DNA from: Lewinella sp.
GTDB taxonomy: Bacteria > Bacteroidota > Bacteroidia > Chitinophagales > Saprospiraceae
NCBI GenBank assembly: GCA_026421165.1
Contig: JAPKCQ010000003.1
Location: 1-37,305 of the forward strand
Direction of reading: 5' to 3'
Length of the DNA: 37,305 nucleotides
Made by a program: the position numbers and the translations under genes. The notes beneath the pieces were generated by a model that ran no database searches, was not told the DNA's origin, and saw only the letters and a list, made by a program, of their open reading frames with translations. Each line of letters begins with the position of its first letter. Within the stretch, counting starts at the first letter, position 1. Below, piece after piece: positions 14,318 to 24,400 of the stretch.

Positions 14318-16573
14318 ATGCAAGCCTTCATAACTGGCATTCACCGTTCTTTTTCCGTACAGCTTCTCTTGCTGCATTTGCGGAGCAACTCTCTGTTGTT
14401 GGTGATGTGGGTAGTGCTGGCGTCGATGATGAGTGGTGTTCTTGGGGCCCGCCTCGGGTTGCAGTACCTTTTTCTGGATCCTGAATATCTGGATACCAAC
14501 GGCTTCTGGCCGTACCTGGTTATTGGGTTGACTTTCGGCTTTTTAGTAATGAGCTGGAACCTGAGTACCTACCTGCTCATCGGGGGGTATTTTAACTTTC
14601 TGGCCAGTCTGTCGCGGCCGTTCTTCAAGTATTGCATCAATAATGCAGTCTTGCCATTGGTGTTTTTTTTCTTTTACTGTGGCCTGATCGTGCGGTTCAT
14701 GCAGCCATCCGGAAACTTTCAGCCGGCATGGTGGGAGACGGCCGAGAACCTGAGCGGGCTGATCCTTGGCCTGGTGATCAGTCTTTTCCTTTATGCCATT
14801 TACTTTAACGCCACCAACCGGGACATCAGTTATTACCGGCCTAGATTTAGGGAGCCACCGCCTAATATGTTTCCTGGCCAAGCTTCGCGGGGACGAGGTC
14901 ACCGCAGGTTAAGGTCCCAGGCTTTGGCGCCGAAACTGATGAGCTTGTACGACAACCCGTACCGGGTGAGAACCTACCTGAACGAGCGGCTCAACAGTAA
15001 GATCGTTCGTTCCGTAGCACATTACGACTCCTCTGTATTGATGAGCATCTTCCGGCAAAACCACCTGAATGCCATCCTACTGCAGCTCGCTACGGTTTTG
15101 TTACTGGCTTCGCTCGGTTTTCTTATCGACGTGCCGTTCTTTCAAATCCCGGCAGGGGCGAGTTTTCTCGTTCTTTTCAGTCTCTTAATCGCCATCATCG
15201 GGGCGGTTAGTTACTGGTTTTCTGAGTGGCGGTTTACGCTATTGGTGGTCTTTCTCATCGGTTTTAACCTCATCACCAGTACCCGTTGGTACCAGCACGG
15301 CAACCAAGCTTACGGACTCGACTATAGCACAAAAGCGACGTACAACGACAACCGTCTACTGGCACAGTACGAGAGTTCGATCCTTGACCGCGACTTGGCC
15401 GCTACGATTGCAATCCTGGAGAACTGGAAAGCTAAGCAGCCGGAAGATAAGCCACCTTTCTTTGTAGTCTGTGCGAGCGGGGGAGGGCTTGCTGCTTCTC
15501 TGTGGGCCGTCCACGTCGCCCAGACGATCGAAGCCTGCTCCGACGGAAAACTCCTACAACATACTGGGTTAATGACGGGGGCCAGTGGTGGCGAACTTGG
15601 ATTGGCCTACTTGCGGGAGGCGTACCTGAGCGATACCGCGTTCACCGAAAATGGCGCAAGCAGGTTGGATAGGATTGCCCGGGACCTCCTCAATCCCATT
15701 GCCTTCTCGCTGGTCAGTAACGATATTTTTCTACCGTTCACCGAAGTAAAGGTTGGAGGACGAAAATATCGGCGAGACCGCGCTTACGGCTTCGAGCGGG
15801 AGTTTAACCGGAATACTCAGGGGTGGCTGGATAAGCCATTAATAGACTACTACGAACCTGAACAGTCCGCGGATATTCCTTTATTGTTTGTAACCCCGAG
15901 TATTGTGGAGGATGGGCGCCGGATGGTGATTTCCCCCCAGGGCGTGAGCTATATGACCGTACCTTCTGCAGCCCAACGCGGAAACCTTGACCTGCGGCCG
16001 GATATGGTTGACTTCCGGCGCCTACTGCCCGAGCAATCGGCCGATAGCCTTCGCTTCACCACCGCCTTGCGCATGAACGCAACTTATCCTTACGTACTTC
16101 CTCTCGTAGTATTGCCTACCCGGCCTGCTATCCGGCTTATGGATGCGGGGTATCGGGACAATTACGGCGTAGCCTCGGCCGTTCGTTTTCTTTCCGTTTT
16201 CCGGGATTGGCTGAAGGAGAATACTTCCGGCGTTCACCTGATTCAAATCAGTGCCTTTCGCGACTCGGAAGAAATTGACCCCGACGACCGGCGCGGCGTA
16301 ATGGAAAACCTGCTCAGTCCGGTTGGCGTAGCGGGTAATATTCTGGGTACCCAGATTCTTGACCAGGAGGTATTGTTGGGGCAGCTTTCCGATTTGCTTG
16401 GCCCTGGGGTTTTTCACCTTTACCGCTTTAATTATGAGCCCAAGGCGGGGGACCCGCTAGGAACTTCCGTATCACTGCATTTGACCGAACGGGAGCGGCG
16501 GAAGCTGTTGCTTGAGGTTGATTCGCGAAAAATTCAGGTAGAGATTGATAAGGTTTTGGAGGTTTTGAAGTAG
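14318..16573 (+). CDS. Multi-pass membrane protein with a patatin-like phospholipase domain
   Basis: A 751-residue protein in two halves. Residues 1-340 contain about seven hydrophobic segments (about 22-45, 65-90, 105-125, 145-165, 250-272, 278-300, 305-322) separated by a basic loop (about 170-250). Residues about 380-640 form a patatin-type acyl hydrolase. The glycine-rich oxyanion segment CASGGGLAASLW comes first, then the nucleophile GASGG with Ser423, and the second catalytic residue Asp609 in MDAGYRDNYG (the usual DG[G/A] motif with Ala in the second position). It should cleave acyl esters of membrane lipids from a membrane anchor. The start at 14318 follows the kinase by 15 bases. The combination of long membrane part and patatin domain is unusual. 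Confidence 0.82.
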   Translation: MQAFITGIHRSFSVQLLLLHLRSNSLLLVMWVVLASMMSGVLGARLGLQYLFLDPEYLDTNGFWPYLVIGLTFGFLVMSWNLSTYLLIGGYFNFLASLSRPFFKYCINNAVLPLVFFFFYCGLIVRFMQPSGNFQPAWWETAENLSGLILGLVISLFLYAIYFNATNRDISYYRPRFREPPPNMFPGQASRGRGHRRLRSQALAPKLMSLYDNPYRVRTYLNERLNSKIVRSVAHYDSSVLMSIFRQNHLNAILLQLATVLLLASLGFLIDVPFFQIPAGASFLVLFSLLIAIIGAVSYWFSEWRFTLLVVFLIGFNLITSTRWYQHGNQAYGLDYSTKATYNDNRLLAQYESSILDRDLAATIAILENWKAKQPEDKPPFFVVCASGGGLAASLWAVHVAQTIEACSDGKLLQHTGLMTGASGGELGLAYLREAYLSDTAFTENGASRLDRIARDLLNPIAFSLVSNDIFLPFTEVKVGGRKYRRDRAYGFEREFNRNTQGWLDKPLIDYYEPEQSADIPLLFVTPSIVEDGRRMVISPQGVSYMTVPSAAQRGNLDLRPDMVDFRRLLPEQSADSLRFTTALRMNATYPYVLPLVVLPTRPAIRLMDAGYRDNYGVASAVRFLSVFRDWLKENTSGVHLIQISAFRDSEEIDPDDRRGVMENLLSPVGVAGNILGTQILDQEVLLGQLSDLLGPGVFHLYRFNYEPKAGDPLGTSVSLHLTERERRKLLLEVDSRKIQVEIDKVLEVLK

Positions 16574-16681
16574 TAACAATACCCTTGTCGAGTTCTGTAA
16601 TTGAAGCTATTCTCAAAGTCAAAACTTGTAAACATTTTAGCTTAATCCCCGAACAAACTACCTAATCTCCCACCATACCGA

Positions 16682-16689
16682 TATATTTG
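16682..16689 (+). promoter_or_regulatory. -7 box (TATATTTG) of the SpoIIE phosphatase gene
   Basis: TATATTTG fits TAnnTTTG and ends ten bases before the ATG at 16700, in a 126-base gap after the patatin gene. No matching -33 element is seen. Confidence 0.45.
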
Positions 16690-16699
16690 CTGATACCTA

Positions 16700-17962
16700 A
16701 TGACAAAACCAATCTCCCGCATACAAAATCTCGAAAGAGAACTTCACCTGCGCCAGTTGCAGGTGCAGCGTCTGCTGCAAATCACCCAGGCGATTAACAA
16801 CAACGTTGCTGCCGAAGACCTTTTTGGTATGTACCGCGTCTTCCTTCGTAAGGAGCTGCAACTTACCCGGATGGCGCTGATGGTGCGCAGTAGTGCCAAC
16901 GACAATGCCTGGCTGATCGGCGCATCCATTGGCCTGAGTGAGGTTAAAATACCGACCATCGACCTGGGTGAGAAGCTCCAGCACTTCACCCGGACCACCG
17001 TGCTGGAAGTTGAAGACGAGTCGTTTTTTTCCCACTTTGAATACATTGTACCCGTCCTCCACAAGGAGCGCCCGATTGCTTACATCTTGATCGGGAAGTT
17101 CGAAGACCAAGAAGACATGTACGAACGGGTTCAGATCATTACCACGATCACCAACGTGATTGCGGTAGCGATCGAAAACAAACGACTCTTCCGCCGCCAG
17201 ATCGAGCAGGAACGGCTGGAAGCAGATATGGACCTGGGCGCTAAGGTGCAGAAAATGCTCATTCCCGAACGGTTTCCGATGCGGGAGGAGTATGAGATCA
17301 GTACCATTTACCAACCCAAACTTGGTGTTGGGGGAGATTACATTGACTTCAAGGAGTTTGATGATGGTAAACTGGTGTTCTGTATCGGGGACTTTACGGG
17401 GAAAGGTGTAAGCGCAGCGTTGCTGATGGCCAACTTTCAGGCGAACTTCCATACCCTGATCACCAAACGATCGAGCCTCTACGACTTTGTCTCCGACATC
17501 AATAAGGCGGTATACAAGATCACGAACGGCGAACGCTTCGTCACCTTTTTCGTAGCCGAGTACGACATTGAGACCAACGAACTGAGCTACGTCAACGCCG
17601 GCCACCCGCCGCCCGTGCTGGTGCATGAGAACGGCATCAAGCTGCTCACCGAAGGAACCCTGGTCTTAGGCTCCATCGATGAACTGCCGATACTAGAAGT
17701 TGGGAAACTTGAACTCCCCTCTCAGGCTCTGATCCTTACCTATACCGACGGGCTTACCGACTTACAGAACATTGCCGGCGAAACCTACGAAGAGGAAATC
17801 CTGTATCGCTTTATGCGCCGTCAGCACGGCCGTTCCGCTAAAGCCGTCAATGACGCCTTATTGCGGGAACTCAACGACTTCAGGCAGAACAATGAATTCC
17901 CGGATGACCTTACGGTGCTTACTTGTCGGATTTTTGGTAAGGTTGAAGGAGAAGTTCAGTAA
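16700..17962 (+). CDS. GAF-SpoIIE/RsbU-type serine phosphatase
   Basis: A 420-residue cytoplasmic PP2C-type phosphatase. The N-terminal coiled coil (about 5-25) leads to a GAF-like sensor domain (about 25-165), and a helical linker LEADMDLGAKVQKMLIPERFP precedes the catalytic domain (about 195-415). Metal-binding residues are present: Asp213 in GGDYIDF, Asp231 in GDFTGKG, and Asp350/Asp354 in TDGLTD. NAGHPPPVLV is the family block before the last strand. Such enzymes dephosphorylate anti-sigma-factor antagonists in partner-switching pathways, or other phosphoserine proteins. No anti-sigma or STAS gene is adjacent, so the target is unknown. The gene ends 22 bases before adenine deaminase. Confidence 0.9.
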   Translation: MTKPISRIQNLERELHLRQLQVQRLLQITQAINNNVAAEDLFGMYRVFLRKELQLTRMALMVRSSANDNAWLIGASIGLSEVKIPTIDLGEKLQHFTRTTVLEVEDESFFSHFEYIVPVLHKERPIAYILIGKFEDQEDMYERVQIITTITNVIAVAIENKRLFRRQIEQERLEADMDLGAKVQKMLIPERFPMREEYEISTIYQPKLGVGGDYIDFKEFDDGKLVFCIGDFTGKGVSAALLMANFQANFHTLITKRSSLYDFVSDINKAVYKITNGERFVTFFVAEYDIETNELSYVNAGHPPPVLVHENGIKLLTEGTLVLGSIDELPILEVGKLELPSQALILTYTDGLTDLQNIAGETYEEEILYRFMRRQHGRSAKAVNDALLRELNDFRQNNEFPDDLTVLTCRIFGKVEGEVQ

Positions 17963-17984
17963 TGTAGTAATGCAGTACTAAATT

Positions 17985-19628
17985 ATGCAGCAAATCAAAG
18001 GCAGACTAGTCGATCTGGACACCCGTACCACCTACGGCGCCATCGTCACGGTAAACAACGAAGGCTACATTGAAGCTATTGAGAAAGACCCGACGCGGGA
18101 TAAGCGCGGCTGGTTCATCCTTCCCGGGTTCGTAGATGCTCATGTTCACATAGAGAGCTCCATGCTTTTACCCGTGGAGTTCGCTAAGCTTGCCGTTACG
18201 CACGGTACGGTGGCTACGGTATCCGACCCGCATGAGATTGCGAATGTACTGGGCATCGAAGGGGTGAAGTACATGCTGGAAAACGCTAAGCACACGCCGT
18301 TGAGCATCAACTTTGGCGCGCCAAGTTGCGTCCCCGCGACTTCCTTCGAAACCGCCGGCGCGGCCATCGGCATCGGCGAAATCGTAGAACTACTGGAGCG
18401 CGACGACATCCTCTACCTCAGCGAAGTGATGAACTACCCAGCCGTCCTGAACGGAGATATGGAGATGCTCGCTAAAATCTCCGCCGCCATCGAGCGGGGC
18501 AAAGCAGTGGATGGCCACGCTCCGGGCCTACGGGGCGAGGAAGCAGCGGCCTACGCACGCGCCGGCATCACCACTGACCACGAATGCACTTCTGCCGACG
18601 AAGCCCGCGACAAACTGGACGCCGGAATGAAAATCCTCATCCGCGAAGGTTCTGCCGCTAAAAATTACGAAGCCCTTCACGAACTGATCGGTGAATTCCC
18701 GGAGAAGCTGATGTTCTGCACCGACGACAGCCATCCGGATGACCTTTTACGCGGGCACATAAACCTCCTCGTGCAACGCGCCATCCGCCAGGGCTATAAT
18801 GTTTTTGACGTGCTCACCATTGCTTGCCGCAACCCGGTGGAGCACTACGGTCTGGACATCGGCCAGCTCAGGGTAGGAGACCGGGCCGACTTCATCCAGG
18901 TAGACGATCTCCGCCACATGGCCGTGATGAAAACTTACATCAAAGGCCAGCTCGTTGCCGAAGCAGGCCACCATAATATGCCCGATTTTCGCCAGGAACC
19001 GGTCAACCGCTTCAACTGTAGCCCGAAGAAGCCGGAAGACTTTGTTGTAGAATCCGGACCTGAAGGCGCCCAACTTCGCGTAATCGAAGTCTTCGACGGA
19101 GAGCTGGTTACCGGTAAAAAACTGATGATGCCATCGCTGGATGAATCCGGCCGCCCCGTCGCCGCTCCCGAGCGCGACCTGCTGAAGATTGCCGTCATCA
19201 ACCGTTATCAAGACGCGCCCGTTGCCGTCAGCTTCGTAACCGGTATGAAGCTGCAACGGGGCGCCATCGCCAGCTCCGTCGCGCACGACAGCCATAACAT
19301 TGTGGTTGTGGGGGTCGACGACGAAGCCATCTGCCGGGTAGCCAACGCCGTGATCGCTGAACGCGGTGGCATTGCTGCTGGGCGGGATGAGCACCTGGAG
19401 GTTTTGCCTCTGCCGGTTGCTGGTATCATGAGTAACGATACCGGTCCGAGGGTGGCCGCCCGCTACGAAGCGCTCACTGGTTTTGCTCGACGAAAATTAC
19501 GGTGTGGGTTGAACTCGCCGTTTATGACGCTTTCGTTTTTGGCTTTATTGGTTATTCCGGAGCTTAAGCTTAGTGATAAGGGCTTGTTTGCTGCTGAGGG
19601 GTTTGGTTTGGTTGATCTTTGGGAGTAG
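17985..19628 (+). CDS. ade: Adenine deaminase
   Basis: A 547-residue amidohydrolase that converts adenine to hypoxanthine and ammonia for purine salvage. Family blocks are PGFVDAHVHIESSM with metal ligands His53 and His55, THGTVATVSDPHEIANVLG, GHAPGLRGEEAAAYARAGITTDHECTS with further His ligands, and TDDSHPDDLL with the catalytic Asp. The C-terminal adenine deaminase-specific domain (about 400-547) contains SSVAHDSHNIVVVG and ends in the normal place. The length is typical (about 540-590). The gene starts 22 bases after the phosphatase gene, and the S10 peptidase starts 48 bases after its stop, so a run of co-directional genes is likely. Confidence 0.95.
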   Translation: MQQIKGRLVDLDTRTTYGAIVTVNNEGYIEAIEKDPTRDKRGWFILPGFVDAHVHIESSMLLPVEFAKLAVTHGTVATVSDPHEIANVLGIEGVKYMLENAKHTPLSINFGAPSCVPATSFETAGAAIGIGEIVELLERDDILYLSEVMNYPAVLNGDMEMLAKISAAIERGKAVDGHAPGLRGEEAAAYARAGITTDHECTSADEARDKLDAGMKILIREGSAAKNYEALHELIGEFPEKLMFCTDDSHPDDLLRGHINLLVQRAIRQGYNVFDVLTIACRNPVEHYGLDIGQLRVGDRADFIQVDDLRHMAVMKTYIKGQLVAEAGHHNMPDFRQEPVNRFNCSPKKPEDFVVESGPEGAQLRVIEVFDGELVTGKKLMMPSLDESGRPVAAPERDLLKIAVINRYQDAPVAVSFVTGMKLQRGAIASSVAHDSHNIVVVGVDDEAICRVANAVIAERGGIAAGRDEHLEVLPLPVAGIMSNDTGPRVAARYEALTGFARRKLRCGLNSPFMTLSFLALLVIPELKLSDKGLFAAEGFGLVDLWE

Positions 19629-19675
19629 TAGTTTCCAGTCCGTATCTTGACCGCCCACAACCAACCCAAAAAGCT

Positions 19676-21184
19676 ATGAGACTAACCTTTTCCCTAACTC
19701 TGCTCCTAATAACCCTTCTCAGCACCTGCGCCCTCGCCCAGAAAGAAATAATGGAAAAAGCCCCGCTAAGCCGGGAGCTGAACATGGACATGGCGCAAAC
19801 GACGACCAACACCGTAAAGATCAACGGGAAGGCCGTACCGTACGAAGTCACCATTGGCGTACAGCCGGTGTACAACGCTAAAAGCGAGGTTACCGCCGGC
19901 CTGCACTATACCTATTATGTACGTACCGACGTGACCGACCCGAACCGCCCGCTACTCATCAGTTTCAACGGCGGCCCTGGCTCCGGATCGGTCTGGATGC
20001 ACCTCGCCTATACCGGGCCCAAGGTTCTGAACATTGACGAAGAAGGCTTCCCCGTGCAGCCTTACGGCGTGAGCGACAATCCCTATTCGGTGCTTGACGT
20101 GGCCGATATCGTGTACGTAAACCCCGTCAACACCGGCTTCAGCCGCATGGTGGAAGGCGCTGACCGTGAGCAGTTCTTCGGCGTCAACCAGGACGTAACC
20201 TATCTGGCCGACTGGCTCAGCAACTTCGTGAGCCGCAACAACCGCTGGCGCAGCCCCAAATTCTTGATCGGCGAAAGCTACGGCACCACCCGCGTCTCCG
20301 GCCTTGCTCTGGAGTTGCAGGAGCGCCGCTGGATGTACCTCAACGGCGTCATCTTAGTTTCTCCCACCGACATCGGCATCGAGCGCAACGGCATCGTGAA
20401 GGCTGCCAACCAGCTACCATACTTCACCGCCGCAGCTTGGTACCATAAACAACTACCCGCCGATTTGCAGAGCAAAGACTTGGTCGACATCCTACCCGAA
20501 GCCGAGACCTTCACCCAAAACGAACTGCTACCAGCTCTGGCCCGCGGTATGTCGATGACTGACGAAGAGAAAATGAGCATCGCCAAGAAAGCTGCCCGCC
20601 TCTCCGGCCTGAGTACCCAAGAATGGCTGGACAATAACCTGATGCCCAGTACTAATTATTTCTGGAAACACCTGCTGCGCGGCGAAGACAAGGGGAACTT
20701 TACCGTCGGCCGGCTCGACTCTCGCTACACCGGTATCGACGGCATGGCCAGCGGCGATAGCCCAGACTATAATTCGGAACTCACCAGCTGGCTCCACTCC
20801 TTTACCCCCGCCATCAACTATTACCTTCGCGAGGAGCTGAACTTCAAGACCGACCTGCAGTACAATATGTTTGGTTCCGTATACCCCTGGGATCGCTCCG
20901 GAGACCAGACCGGCCCTAACCTCCGCAAAGCAATGGCGATGAACCCCTACCTCAACGTCATGATCCAGTCCGGTTACTTCGACGGCGCGACCAACTACTA
21001 CGATGCCAAGTACAACCTTTGGCACCTCGACCCCAGCGGACGGATGAAGGACCGCCTTAGCTTCAAAGGCTACTACTCCGGCCACATGATGTATCTGCGG
21101 CGGGAGGACTTGAAGAACGCCAATGAGCATGTTCGGGCGTTTATGCTGGAGAGCCTGCCCGGGGGGAAGTCAGCAAGATACTAG
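19676..21184 (+). CDS. Secreted S10-family serine carboxypeptidase-like protein
   Basis: Predicted 502-residue exported peptidase. The Met at 19676 begins a clean signal peptide (MRLTFSLTLLLITLLSTCALAQ). An in-frame start at 19619 would lie inside adenine deaminase and lose it. S10 family blocks are present: SFNGGPGSGSVWMHLAYTGP (the oxyanion region), GESYGTTR with nucleophile Ser201, YFDGATNYYD with Asp436, and GYYSGHMMYLR with His470. These enzymes remove C-terminal residues from peptides and work best at acidic pH in known members. The LSTC segment resembles a lipobox, but Thr before Cys is unusual, so ordinary signal peptidase cleavage after ALA is more likely. It would act in the periplasm or outside the cell. 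Confidence 0.9.
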   Translation: MRLTFSLTLLLITLLSTCALAQKEIMEKAPLSRELNMDMAQTTTNTVKINGKAVPYEVTIGVQPVYNAKSEVTAGLHYTYYVRTDVTDPNRPLLISFNGGPGSGSVWMHLAYTGPKVLNIDEEGFPVQPYGVSDNPYSVLDVADIVYVNPVNTGFSRMVEGADREQFFGVNQDVTYLADWLSNFVSRNNRWRSPKFLIGESYGTTRVSGLALELQERRWMYLNGVILVSPTDIGIERNGIVKAANQLPYFTAAAWYHKQLPADLQSKDLVDILPEAETFTQNELLPALARGMSMTDEEKMSIAKKAARLSGLSTQEWLDNNLMPSTNYFWKHLLRGEDKGNFTVGRLDSRYTGIDGMASGDSPDYNSELTSWLHSFTPAINYYLREELNFKTDLQYNMFGSVYPWDRSGDQTGPNLRKAMAMNPYLNVMIQSGYFDGATNYYDAKYNLWHLDPSGRMKDRLSFKGYYSGHMMYLRREDLKNANEHVRAFMLESLPGGKSARY

Positions 21185-21223
21185 TAGTTAGTAACGCGAA
21201 AAAAGGGCTAAAAGGGTAGGCTA

Positions 21224-21387
21224 CGGATACTCGGAGTGTGAATTTTCAGATTGCTTGCTTCGCCTCAACTTGAAAATTCACGCTCCGAGGCCCTCAGCCT
21301 GTAACAAAAGACAATGCAAGGCCTTCGGAGCGTTGAGGTCGTCGGAATTGTGGAGCAATTTCGCCGATCGTAACCTTCGAGTATCCG
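21224..21387. repeat. Nested palindrome in the S10-to-metalloprotease gap
   Basis: The gap of about 315 bases between the two secreted proteases contains an outer stem CGGATACTCG (21224-21233) with CGAGTATCCG (21378-21387). Inside it, CTCGGAGTGTGAATTTTCA (21230-21248) pairs with 21271-21289 with a single mismatch over 19 bases. A third small dyad, CGGAATTG against CAATTTCG, lies around 21340-21362. The rest of the gap is leader sequence of the metalloprotease gene. No coding sequence is seen. Confidence 0.75.
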
Positions 21388-21470
21388 ATCTTCTTATTTT
21401 AGCCTTCGATTCGCGTTATTACATTGCTATAACGTAATCTGTACGACGCTTCCGTCCCACCCCCGCAATG

Positions 21471-21478
21471 TATCTTTG
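21471..21478 (+). promoter_or_regulatory. -7 box (TATCTTTG) of the T9SS metalloprotease gene
   Basis: TATCTTTG fits TAnnTTTG and ends 21 bases before the ATG at 21500. The -33 position has no TTTG, so a regulated promoter is possible. It overlaps the in-frame TTG at 21476, arguing against that upstream start. Confidence 0.5.
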
Positions 21479-21499
21479 TCCGCCAAGTATAAACCTACT

Positions 21500-24400
21500 A
21501 TGACCAGACTGTTATCTCTCGCGTTAGCCTTTTGCGCCACGTTCGGCCTTACGGCCCAAATCTCTCCCTTTCAGTTCAACGGCTCGGTAGCTGTGACTGC
21601 CGACATCCAGGACGTAAAGACCGTAACGGTTGACCTGTCTTTGCTGCGCGACGAACTGAAACGAGCTCCCTTGGAATTCCAGGGCATTAAGAGTAAAACG
21701 ACGGTGAGCCTGCCACTGCCCGGTGGAGCGTTTGCCGAGTTCACGGTGTACAACAGCCCGATGGTGGACGACGCCGAATTGGGTGGTTACCGTGTGGCCG
21801 GCCCCTGGGGTGGTGGCCGAATTGCGACCTCGCCGCGTGGAATGTCCGCAGTACTGCTTGGCCCCAACGGCTACTTCGTGATTGAGCCGATGGAGGACAA
21901 CAGTGGAAATTACCGCGTCTCTAATTACAGCGACTTTATTGCCATGGTAGCCGAAGCAGACGGTGAAATGTCTTGCGGATATGAGGACAGCAATATGCCC
22001 GATTATGCCGACCTCGAACTCAGCGAAGAAATGTTGGAGCGGGGCGCAGTCGCAGGTGCAACGAACGGTTTAAAGGCAGGGAACGAAGCGCGCGAACTCC
22101 GCGTCTACGACCTGATCATCACCAATACCGGAGAGTTCGCCGAGCGGGTAGGCGGAAGTAAAGCTGCCGTGCGCGGTGCCTTCAATACGGTTGCCAACAC
22201 GATCAACGCCATCTTCGAAAATGAAATCGGCGTCCGGATGCAACTAAACATCATGGATACTTTGATTTTTTTGAATCCTACAACAGATCCTTTTGTGAAT
22301 TCTAGCGAGGGTGGTGCGTTGCTGGGGCAGGTACTCCCCGCCTTCATCGGGGCTGGCGTGCCGGTATCTACTTACGACCTCGGTCATATTCTGACCGGAG
22401 GCTGCTCCGACGTAGGCGGTGTAGTGAGCGGCCGTGCCTGTAACGACGGTGGTAAAACCCGCGGCGTAACCTGCGTTGGTGGTTCTGTAGTAGGAGCTGC
22501 CCTGCGCATTATGGCGCACGAAGTAGCCCATCAATTTGCCGTAAGCCACAGCTGGAACAACTGCCCAGGGAGCGATGGCCAGCGCGCCAGCGGAGGAGCT
22601 TTCGAGCCAGGATCGGGTACCACCATCATGTCTTATTCCGGAGCCTGTGGTAGCCAGAACATTGGTGGTTCGCAGGCTTACTACCACGTTGGTAGCGTAC
22701 AGCAGTTCCTAACCTTCACCCGTGAGACCGGTGCGGCGGACTGTGCCACCGTGGTAGAAACCGATAACTTTACCCCCGAGGTGAGCTTCGCGTACACCAG
22801 TGGTTTCACCATTCCCGTAAGCACACCCTTCCGTCTTACCGGTGAGGCCACTGATGCTAACGGAGATGCACTCACTTACAACTGGGAACAGTACGATCTC
22901 GGTCCGGCATCCGACATCGATGATCCCTCTGGCAACGCGCCACTCTTCCGGTCGCTTTTCCCGCTTCCAAATGGTAACGTACGCTACTTTCCTAACCTGG
23001 CTCGCATCGTTAACGATATCCAGAGCCTGGCGGAGGTGCTGCCTACTTACACTAGAGATATGACCTTCCGCCTGGTCGCGCGTGACAACAACGTAATGGC
23101 CGGTGGTATAGACTGGGAACAACTTAAATTCAAGACTTCCGAAGGTGCTGGTCCCTTCCTCGTGAACGATCCTGAAGGAGGCGATCTGCGCGTCGGTGAA
23201 TACCGCGAGATCACCTGGGACGTGGCCAACACCGACCAAGCTCCCGTAAGCTGTAAGCGCGTCAACATCATTATGTCTACTGACGGAGGAGATACTTTTG
23301 ATGTGGTACTTGCTGAAGACGCGCCCAACACGGGTAGTGCTTTCATCACCCTTCCGGAAGAAGCACTTACCGTTGACGGCCGGATCATGGTGGAAGCCGC
23401 CGACAATATCTTCCTGAACGTCAACGCCAACGAATTTAACGTATTTGCGCCGGAGGTGCCGTCCTTCACCCTAGAGTCTTCCACGCGCTTCGAAGAGGTT
23501 TGCCTGCCGGAGGTGCTTACGATTGGCCTTAATACTGGCAGCATTCTCGACTTTGTTGCTCCGATTTCCTTTTCGGTCGATACCGAGAACCTGCCGATGG
23601 GCGTGACTGCGGAATTCTCCGACGATGTTCTGGTGCCAGGAAATAACGGTAGCCTTACCGTAGACTTCAGCGACGTTCGTTACTCCGGCCTGCTGGAGTT
23701 TACCGTCGTTGCTGTAGCGGAAGGCCAGGATACTGCCCGCCGTATCATCCTGCTCGACGTTACGGACAATGACTACAGTGACCTCGCAACGACGTCTCCG
23801 GAGGAAGGCACCACGGGCATCATTCTCGCTACCACCTTTGACTGGACGGATGCTACCAATGCCGATACCTACGAAATTGAGATTGGCACCTCTCCCGCCT
23901 TTAGCGAAGCCTCTGTTTTTGAGCGCGCTAAGGGCCTGATAGCATCTAGCTACCTCCCCGAGGAATTCTTCGCAGCCAATACGCTGTACTTCTGGCGCAT
24001 CCGGCCTACCAACGTTTGTGGTCCGGGCGAGTGGACGGATCCGAACAGCTTCCGGACGGTCAACAGCTCTTGTAGGCCTTACGTAATGACAGATGATGTT
24101 GCGCTACCCGGTAGTGGCCCGTCTTATGTGCGTACTTCTGCGCTCTTTATTGAAGAGTCTGGTGTCATCAGCGATTTGAACCTACCGAACGTGAACGTAC
24201 GTTTTAACTTTGCCTCCAAGCTGACCTTGACAATGATCAGCCCCGTCGGAACAAGAGTTGTACTCTACGAAGAGAAGTGTTTCTCCACTAACCGCCTCGA
24301 TCTCGGTTTTGACGATGACGCGCCGGTTGACGTTGTCTGCCCACCCGACGACGAACGGGTATTCATCCCGAAAGGCTCTCTAGCTGATTTCAACGGAGAG

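Noticed and set aside
16697-17626. Long open frame (309 codons) on the minus strand opposite the SpoIIE phosphatase gene
   Set aside because: It mirrors the codons of a well-supported gene and its translation has no recognisable domain; a shadow frame.
18747-19394. Open frame of 215 codons on the minus strand inside adenine deaminase
   Set aside because: Antisense to a clear enzyme gene with all motifs; no domain or start signal of its own.
19619-19675. Upstream start for the S10 peptidase
   Set aside because: It lies within the end of adenine deaminase and would place a non-signal segment before a clean signal peptide.
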